Assembly: GCA_024516035.1 (NCBI GenBank)
Contig: CM044959.1
Coordinates: 36,731,876 to 36,795,875, forward strand
Direction of reading: 5' to 3'
Length of the DNA: 64,000 bases
From: Bactericera cockerelli
Taxonomy: Eukaryota; Arthropoda; Insecta; Hemiptera; Triozidae
Positions within the stretch are counted from its first letter, which is position 1, and every line of letters starts with the position of its first letter. Below, piece after piece: positions 56,603-64,000 of the stretch. Below the pieces are notes generated by a model. It worked only from the letters and a program-made list of their open reading frames with translations, was not told the DNA's origin and searched no databases. Made by a program: the position numbers and the translations under genes.

Positions 56603-56605
<3 letters not shown>

Positions 56606-56724
56606 TATGAACTGTGAGTACTGGCCTTCATGGAAAAAAGCCACATTATTTGTGCAAGATATTTCTTTCAGATGTAAGATAATAGAATATAACTATCATT
56701 TTAGCCTAATTTAAATTCCTAAAA

Positions 56725-56769
56725 GTGATATGACCATGCAGTTGAAGGCGACGTTAAAAACCAAAAAAA
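56725..56769 (+). mobile_element. 3' end fragment of the 5S-headed SINE
   Basis: GATATGACCATGCAGTTGAA, GGCGACGTTAAAAACC and a run of A. Same 3' terminus as 56535-56580 and in the same orientation about 160 bp downstream. Confidence 0.75.
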
Positions 56770-56975
56770 AATTCCTAAATACTTCTTTTTAGGCTCAGTA
56801 CTACTTTTTGGTGTCATTATGTGGTGGAATCCAAAGAAATTCATGAATTCGTTGCCGTCAAAAATTTTCACTTCGCTTTGGAGACACCTAAACTGTAGTT
56901 AGCGCATATTTTTCTGTTGTGAGTTCCATTTTCCTTCATTTCTATCATACTTTACTGTCAATTATCCTCAGTAGA

Positions 56976-57100
56976 CCGCATTATTCGCAGAAATTGAACC
57001 CCATGCATACCACGGCCATCTCGGGAACCCATTTCGTTAACCATATCTTCTTGGTGCTAGACGTTGCTTAACTCCAGTGATTCGTTAGGAACTGTCGGAA
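56976..57100 (-). mobile_element. Degenerate 5S-headed SINE copy
   Basis: Reverse strand: GTTCCTAACGAATCACTGGA, GTTAAGCAACGTCTAGC resembles the 5S segment around GTTCTCGTCCGATCACCGAA, GTTAAGC. Farther on, TTCTGCGAATAATGCGG resembles the body (CCTGCGAATAATACCC). The intervening body has diverged strongly. Confidence 0.45.
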
Positions 57101-57104
57101 ATTG

Positions 57105-59784
57105 GAGTAGGTATTCTACGTGCAATCTTCTCTGGTGTTTTTTGAATTGGCTTATTAAGTTCACTTTTGCTTCTGTACGTGTACGTAAATTATGTGAACT
57201 AGTACGCTAAACTTACCCATGGTAGTACGAATGAAAGTAAAATTTGGTGAGAAGTTGTTGAAGCCAAAACGTGTCTAACACGTCACTTTAGTATGAAAGT
57301 TTACACGCATTGTAGCTCAATGTAGATAAGCTGCATCAGCTGTGTTTCTTCCGCTCTTGTTCTGTGTTTTCTGCATAATACTTAATTGTATACAATCTTA
57401 CTTAAACGTATACCAAGTTACTAAGTGTAATTGAAGAACCATAGAGAGCAATATCTTACATAATTTTGAGATGCTTGGAAGTGCATAGGGAATTTCTAAC
57501 GTAAAAAATTGAGAAGAAAGGAAATGTCATTTTTTCTTGATTTAAATGTTGTTCTAGTATGTCGTCAGATTATTCAAGATTTTTTATTCTTTGGTAGTTG
57601 AGTTTTTAAACCATTTTAGGATGTTTTAAAATTAAAAATAAACAACTACAATTCAAAAGCGAAAAATTGGACAGTTAAATTAAATTATAAAAAAATAACA
57701 TGTACAAATGTACATATATTACATGAACAGTTGAAAATGATCTTAATAATAAGGAACACAACAACGCAGGGATAACCAGGATAGGTAGATACTTAATATC
57801 TTGGACATTAAAGATCTAAAGATACGTAGGTAATCGGTTTTGTTTCATAATTCGATTTCTCTGGAGTAGAATCATCTCTTTTGTTTGATCATCTCAACAA
57901 TGCTCCTTTATGGGTCTCTTGGATTCCTTCTTTTGGATTCGGCATCGCGGCTTCTCCAAAGGGCCCACTATAAAAGAAACACATGTCCGATCTTGTTGGG
58001 TACAAGATGTGTTGAAGATATCACGCTTTGTAGATATTTCGACAGTCTGTGACAGTGATGAGGTGGGTATTTGTGGGCTACAAGCCCTTTCATCATATCA
58101 GTGTCTAAAGGCCAAGCCTTGTCGGTGTAGCCACTGATTTCTGTTCCTCGGTAAAGACTTCATCTCTTCCTACTCAATCATATTACCACATGCAACAATG
58201 TATTCATCAGTATAGAACAGGAAGAAAGAAAACTACAAGATCATCTGTGATGGATCAATCTTGGGGTCAATTGATTCATCACACATCAAGATCAGTGGAT
58301 ATGATTCAGATTTCTTTGGGAAAAATGTGTCTTAACTGTCTTACAAGACGGTGATAAGTAGAGATGTGTGTTTAGAACCTAAGAAGGAATTTAGTTAGAT
58401 ACTGTTTCTTTTTAGAAAATGATGTAATTAGAAAAAAAATCAAATAATTTATTCAATTGAAATACCTACTGCAGTATTTTAATTTAAAAATGTTTGAAAT
58501 AAAATGCAACACTAATTGTGACGATAAGTGTGTTTTACAATAATTTATATTGTTCTTTTCACTTCTAGTTTCCAAATTAGTCAAAATAATGCCTATACCT
58601 ACCTATATCCTGTATATCCTTACCAGCAGTCATTGTGTATTGTATCTAGCATAGCTTCAGATTCCCAAGTGAAGGATTTGAATACCTGTTTCTCCTGATG
58701 GGCGAGAGGCGGACAGCTGCTGGTGCGTTCAATTATTCGACTCTAATAAGCATTGGACTTTGATTAATTTGATGGCAAGCTTCATGTCTGAAACTGTCAT
58801 TGTTCCAATTCTCCGCAGGCTAAGGAGATATGGAATCATTGGAGATCCGAATGGAATGCCCGCCAGTCCACTATTGGTTTTAACCCAAGGCCGTAGAAGT
58901 TTGATTTATTCAGAGAATTCGCCTGTGTGTGTCTAGACATTTTTCAAAAAGAATTACAAGAATCTCATTATTTTGATCAAAACTTGAAAACATTTGGAGA
59001 ACATCAAAAAGTTTTCAACTCACAGAATCAGGACCTTGTTGAACGTTCACAAATAAACTTGATTATTTATTTTATTAGCCAACAAAATTTCTATTCCCTA
59101 AGCTTTCGTGCTGATTATAAATATTCACAAGTAATTTAGCCCGAGGTAGGATTTTATCTTTGCAGAAAACTGTGTTAATCCTGGACTAATAGACCTCATA
59201 AAATGTTTCCCTGCGTATTATTTCTAACGGCTTTGCGCGGACATGGCTAAAGGTCTGCCGTGTCATAACTTCTTGGATTTCATACTCAAGGCTTGAATTA
59301 TCTCTCGGACAATGTCTCTCCCCATGTGAGCCATTCAATGGATTTCGAGTTTCTAGTTGAGCTTGGCGTTTCATATGTAGAAATCGTTTGGCCCCGCTCC
59401 AACAAGGTTTAAATTTCAGTTTTTGTTCGCCAGAGTAAACTTCTCGGACTTGTGAGGTAAATTGCGTCCATCGTACCTTGTGGAATTTGTGTAAATGTTT
59501 GCATTTGAGTGATTCTCAGTCTATTGACTACATATAACAGCTTTCAGCGATATTATTTATATACTAATACAATTATGAAGCTAAAAAAATGAGCAAGGTT
59601 AAAATAATTGGCAAAATTCCCGTCTGAAATGTACGACCAATCTCCTCGTTTCTGAGGCAAATAAGCACTTATTTAAAGTCTAGGTGAATGACATCAAGCT
59701 TGACTTGGGTAGTTAGGTATCATACTTTTTTTTGATTTTTCTGATATTGGTTCTTTCACAGACTAAATTTTTTGTCTTTTTTTA
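57105..59784. other. Unassigned DNA
   Basis: No gene recognised over 2.7 kb. The 75-codon frame at 57910-58137 (+) lacks an ATG context and has no known motif. Confidence 0.35.
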
Positions 59785-59786
59785 CT

Positions 59787-60345
59787 TCCTTATCCTATAA
59801 TAAGGAAAGTATTGTAGTTTCGTCGAAAATTGACCTACCCAGCTTTCACATTTCTGGACAATCATAGCCCAGGATACCAAAAGTGTTTTCAGCCATTGGT
59901 CCGTGCGTCTGTCGGTGTGTCTTGTGTCTGTGAACGGGATATCTCAGACGTAGAGCTAGAGACTTGAATTTGGTATGGTAATTAATTTATACACCAGACG
60001 AACCATGAACTTTTGGTTGAAATCGGCCGCATTCTGCGGCCGCAGGGCGCAAATATTGGCCGCAAGCACCGCTTCTTTGAATTGGTTAAAGATACAAAAA
60101 TTAAAGACAACATTTTTCTCAGATTAAAAAAATAATAGGGGTCACTCTGATCATTTTTTTGATATCTTTAACTTTGGAAACCGGCCCCAATTTACCGGTA
60201 TTGTAGGGGGACCCGATTGGACTAACTTTTTTATTATTCATCCTAGATGGGGGTTTGACATATCAAATTAAATGATTTTGAAGTGCTGATCACGAATTTG
60301 GCATTGATCTTTAGTTACTGTTACCGTTCGATCACCAGTGGCGAA
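59787..60345. mobile_element. Palindrome-ended repeat element, copy 2 (inverted relative to copy 1)
   Basis: Begins ACTTCCTTATCCTATAATAA, GGAAAGTATTG and matches 40095 down to 39541 on the opposite strand: CGTCGAAAATTGACCTACCC, CAGCCATTGGTCCGTGCGTC, CGCATTCTGCGGCCGCAG, TTTGATATCTTTAACTTTGG, ending around GTTACTGTTACCG. No minisatellite and no second palindromic end are present here, so copy 2 is truncated or this is the basal form. Confidence 0.75.
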
Positions 60346-63213
60346 TTCGACTCACTTTTTGGAGATAAGAAGTCTGTGATGTTAGACCAGATTTTTTTCA
60401 TTACCACATTAAAAACTTATTCTTATGTTAGTTTCAGTGATGACACTCGTGGCGTAGCTCACGCCGATTCTGGTCTGAGGCCCAGGATGACAGCCTATTT
60501 TTATCTCAGCTGGTTCAGGCTGTCTTCCTCAGTAGTCCATGTTCTCCACTGACATTGTTTATTGTTTCCCTAGCGCGACGTATTGCTATCGTGGCCCAGG
60601 AACTCTTGTGAGGACTCCTCGGTTTCAGCGATCATCAGCACCAGCTTGAAAGCGAATCTTTCACCAAGAGCATTCTCAGCACAACATTCTCTTTTGTGTA
60701 TTACAAGGGGCGGCTCATTCCTTCGAACTTTAGGAGGGCAAACAATTTTGATCTAGCAAAAAAATCAATTTTTTGAATGGTAACCATTGATTATATTCGT
60801 ACCTTAGATGAGTATAATAAATTAGCAGATTAGGATCCTGGGATAATGGAAATGGATTAATCTCTGTCAACATGTGTCTGTGGTACGAGAAAAAAAGCGC
60901 AAAAAGAAATACATTTATTTTGTAGAAACTAACTTTCCAGTAGTATGCCATGATTTTATTTATGGAACTTTTGATTCAATTCAAGTTATATTTCTTTAAA
61001 TTCTATAATATGTAGTTTTAACCTACACACACTGTTCAACATTTTCCACCATTCTTTCTATCCACGGTGGTGCTATCATGATATTATCATCCAGTATCCA
61101 CTGCTTCGACAGTCTGAAACCCTACACCGCTCCGTTCAAAAGCCACCGCCGAACTCCAGCTCTTGTGATCATGATCTTGGCCACAAATGTCACGGGTTCA
61201 TCTCCCAAGGCTGGCATTGTTTTCATTAAAGTCATGAGCGCATGGTTCTCAATTCCTCATTACCAAGAAGAGTCTTCTCCCAATTCCTCGTCCACTCTTC
61301 TGAATCTCTCTTGCAAAGGTTGCTCTCTGCTCTGTCTTGGCGGGGTCAAAGATTTAATTTTGAAGTGCAGCACGTTTTTTTTTTTTCTTCATCTGCTTAC
61401 AAAGTATTAATTTACGTTCGATATCAGGTTAGTTAATTGTTGTGGGTCTCCGTATTAGCGCGCGATTTTTTTTCATCATGACGGTGTTCTTAGTGGAATG
61501 TTGGAGGTGGTCATCTGGTAATTTATAGCTAGCTCGATGTGATATAATAAAAAGCTTTCAGAACCGGATGGACTTCTCGAAAGTGCCTATTTGTATAGGA
61601 TTTAGATGAAAATTTGATCACTGTGCACCGTCACTCCTGTGTAACCAATTCACTGTTTATAGATAGCTGTGTAACCAATCTTCATAGTCAAATAGACAAA
61701 AATGTTTCAGGGTACTGTTACCGTAAATAAAATTGTGCCTTTAAGGATACATTCACGTATTAGTAGAGTAGTGTTGTATTCCAACTGTAAGCTGACGGCA
61801 AAGAGACTCCTCGAAACATAATTATAGTAATAGTTCTTGAAACGTAAGAGGGGGTGTTCTTAAAGTTGAAAAAAAATGTATGAACATTTTTGTTCTCATA
61901 TGACAGAGTTCATACATTATAGTCGATAACATCTTGTCCCATGGTGATTCTCATCACTGTCTCAGCGTAATCTTGTCACCCATCTCACCAGGACTTCAAT
62001 TAGAGGTCGCTTTCCGACAAAGCCTTGGAGATTCCTTCCGATTCGAAAGTTTCGGAGGGTACTGAACCAAAGCCTCCAGGTTGGGAGTATCCCGCCTCAC
62101 CAAGTGTCTTATCCTGATCGAATGTACTGCATCAAGTGTACGGAGTGGTATTTGCTGATGCTATCGGTAGAGAGAAGCTATGGGAAGTCTTCTATGTAGA
62201 TCCAGATCTGGCATTACGTAGTACCGACACATAATCACCCGTTGGTACACGCATTCACAGGTTGTACACTCTTTTCTGGTGACAAATCCACTTGTTATCC
62301 CGTGAATGATACTCAGAATGTGTCCTAATACTAAACTTTACATTCTACTTCAAGATTTTTAAAATGATATGATAGTAAGATCTATTTTGGTCAATTTGGA
62401 TCCATAATATAGTGTCTAAAAAGTTCTTCAGCTCAGTAGTTATTTTAGTAACATTGTTTTAATGTCTATTTCTCAAGTATTACTTTAGGCAATACTTGAG
62501 TAGTACTTATAAGTAGATACATTGTAAACACATATTGTAGGTGCCTAAAAGTTGTATTATCTTTCCTTTCTAAATTAGTAATTTAGCTCCACCTGTTTAC
62601 AGAAAAGAAATTGATTCAATATTATTATTAATCCAATAAACAAACATCAATCCTATCTACACTATACAAAAGAATAAATGATGATGTTAAGGATTGTCTC
62701 ATGAACTAGTCTTATAGCAAATGAGTCAAATGACCAAACTTGATACTTTACTAATCCTTGTTGACAAATGGGCAAAATCGCACATGCCATATCTATAAAT
62801 TCGTAGCTATAAATGATAAAGAAATAGATATTCTTGACAATATTGTATAAATCTAGATTGTTTTAAACAGTTAATTTTGTGCAGATTACCTAACTAAGTG
62901 GACTTGTTAAAAACACCACAAATGGAGTCCATATATGTTGTACTTATTAGGTATTTTACGATTTTTACTAGGGCATTGGTCAACCATTCTATTGTTTCTC
63001 GTATAGTTTACTTAACTTTTCACATGATTTCACGTGTTTGTAGCTCGAGAACAATTGTTTCAGCACGACAGTCTACACTTTGTCGACACTTTCGGATTAC
63101 TTTTATCTTTGGGCTACTTCTTGATCCGTAAAAATAAATTGTATTGGTCTTTTTGTGTCTTTGATTATTTTAAATCCCATGTTTAGCTTAAATAATTGCT
63201 TTCATTGCTTCAC
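60346..63213. other. Unassigned DNA
   Basis: No gene recognised over 2.9 kb. The 110-codon frame at 61078-61410 (+) runs into a T-rich stretch and overlaps another frame on the same strand. Confidence 0.35.
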
Positions 63214-63215
63214 TA

Positions 63216-63262
63216 CCTTTCCTGAACATTCCCAGTTTCATTATAGGAATGTTCAGGAAAGG
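63216..63262. repeat. Perfect 17-bp hairpin
   Basis: CCTTTCCTGAACATTCC (63216-63232) pairs exactly with GGAATGTTCAGGAAAGG (63246-63262) across a 13-nt loop. The stem is too short for a typical microRNA precursor. It is not followed by a clear U-run on either side, and no family was recognised. Confidence 0.88.
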
Positions 63263-63264
63263 GT

Positions 63265-64000
63265 GTTGTCACTGTTATATTCACCATACTTGTAGGATTC
63301 TGAATGAGACTAGGATGTAACACATTGAATAAATTGTTGACATTCCCATCTCTCACTTACGTTATATTCATTTTTTTCTTTTTATTATGTACATAACCTA
63401 TGCTATTTTAAAAGCACAAACTAGTTAAGAATTTACAGCAATATGTATGAAGAAAATATCGCAATTTGATACCTACCTACATAAGCATGCATTGTACTTA
63501 TAAGCTTTATTTGAGGAGATAAGTAAATGGTTCTAACGCTTCATATTTTGCAAAAGAGAAAAACGTTCGATTCAAAGCTAAGATAGGTATTCTTCGCAGC
63601 CAGGAAAAGGGTTAATCTTGTTAACACGGAACTCACTCCTGAGGACCTTACCTATGGTGTACAGACTGACGTCTCAGTGTTAATGAGGGAACAAGCAGAA
63701 GAGGAGGGGGCGTTAGGTGGTAATTAAGAGCGACCAAACCTCACATCCAAATCCTGCACACTGAAACTCTCTTGGTACATAGCGACCGTAAGTCAAAAAA
63801 TAGGTCAGAGACTCTACAACCAATAAGTGACTAATAGTCGTGCAGCCATTAGCCTGGTATCGCGATCCTCACGAGATTTAGCGCTAGTTCCGTATTGTAA
63901 AGAGAGAGAAAGAGCTCTCGTTTTGAATACCCAGTTTTAGAACAAAAAAAGAACTTACACAAACAGAAAGTACAACCCAGAGAACAACACAAAACATCAT
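63265..64000. other. Unassigned DNA to the window end
   Basis: No gene or repeat recognised. Confidence 0.4.

Noticed and set aside
63216..63262. microRNA precursor
   Set aside because: The perfect stem is only 17 bp, shorter than a normal precursor, and it lacks the bulged ~30-bp stem expected for Drosha/Dicer processing.
1..64000. CRISPR arrays, bacterial operons or integrated viral genes
   Set aside because: No spaced direct-repeat array with unique spacers, no tightly packed frames, and no viral replicase, capsid or integrase motifs were recognised in any frame.

Overview
This looks like repeat-rich, AT-rich nuclear DNA from an animal, most likely an insect. The evidence is TA-flanked Tc1/mariner-type transposons, a jockey/CR1-like LINE fragment ending in poly-A, tRNA-headed SINEs, and the lack of closely packed open frames. 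The SINE-A sequence and the palindromic ACTTTCCTTATCC terminus remind me of hemipteran (planthopper-like) assemblies, but that is recall, not a search. I found no host protein gene, rRNA gene, functional tRNA or CRISPR array that I could defend. The window reads as intergenic or intronic.

Layout. 1-5.05 kb: unassigned DNA with GAT/GT-rich simple repeat. 5.06-6.90 kb: a long foldback transposon. 8.1-9.3 kb: a hAT-like non-autonomous element. 10.27-11.11 kb: a nested palindromic foldback element. 11-17.1 kb: a CT-rich tract and scattered SINE fragments. 17.85-18.89 kb: a foldback element carrying the C-terminus of a transposase. 19.64-32.57 kb: two versions of one ~5 kb locus separated by exactly 100 N. 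Each version carries a different TA-flanked foldback insertion (21794-23110 in the left, 30904-32538 in the right), and the other version has the matching empty site. The homology covers exactly the last 6.3 kb before the gap and the first 6.5 kb after it, so the best reading is two haplotypes whose contig ends were not merged. 33-40 kb: nested SINE/MITE, a two-copy repeat, and an element with TIR-like ends that contains a ~45-bp minisatellite. 47.7-48.56 kb: a 5'-truncated LINE with a one-base frameshift. 55-57.1 kb: a cluster of tRNA-SINEs and a nearly complete SINE with a 5S rRNA-derived head. 59.8-60.3 kb: a second, inverted copy of the palindrome-ended repeat.

Two groups stand out. First, five unrelated TA-flanked elements all share one architecture: very long inverted arms (about 395 to 640 bp) around a short centre. 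Two hold remnants of Tc1/mariner transposases, and two are insertion-polymorphic between the haplotypes, so they moved recently. Second, there is a family of short elements headed by a 5S rRNA-like sequence with poly-A tails (SINE3-type architecture), with at least six fragments in the window.

All family assignments come from reading motifs by eye. No database search was possible. Boundaries of degenerate repeats are approximate, while the transposon ends with TA duplications are exact to the base where stated.
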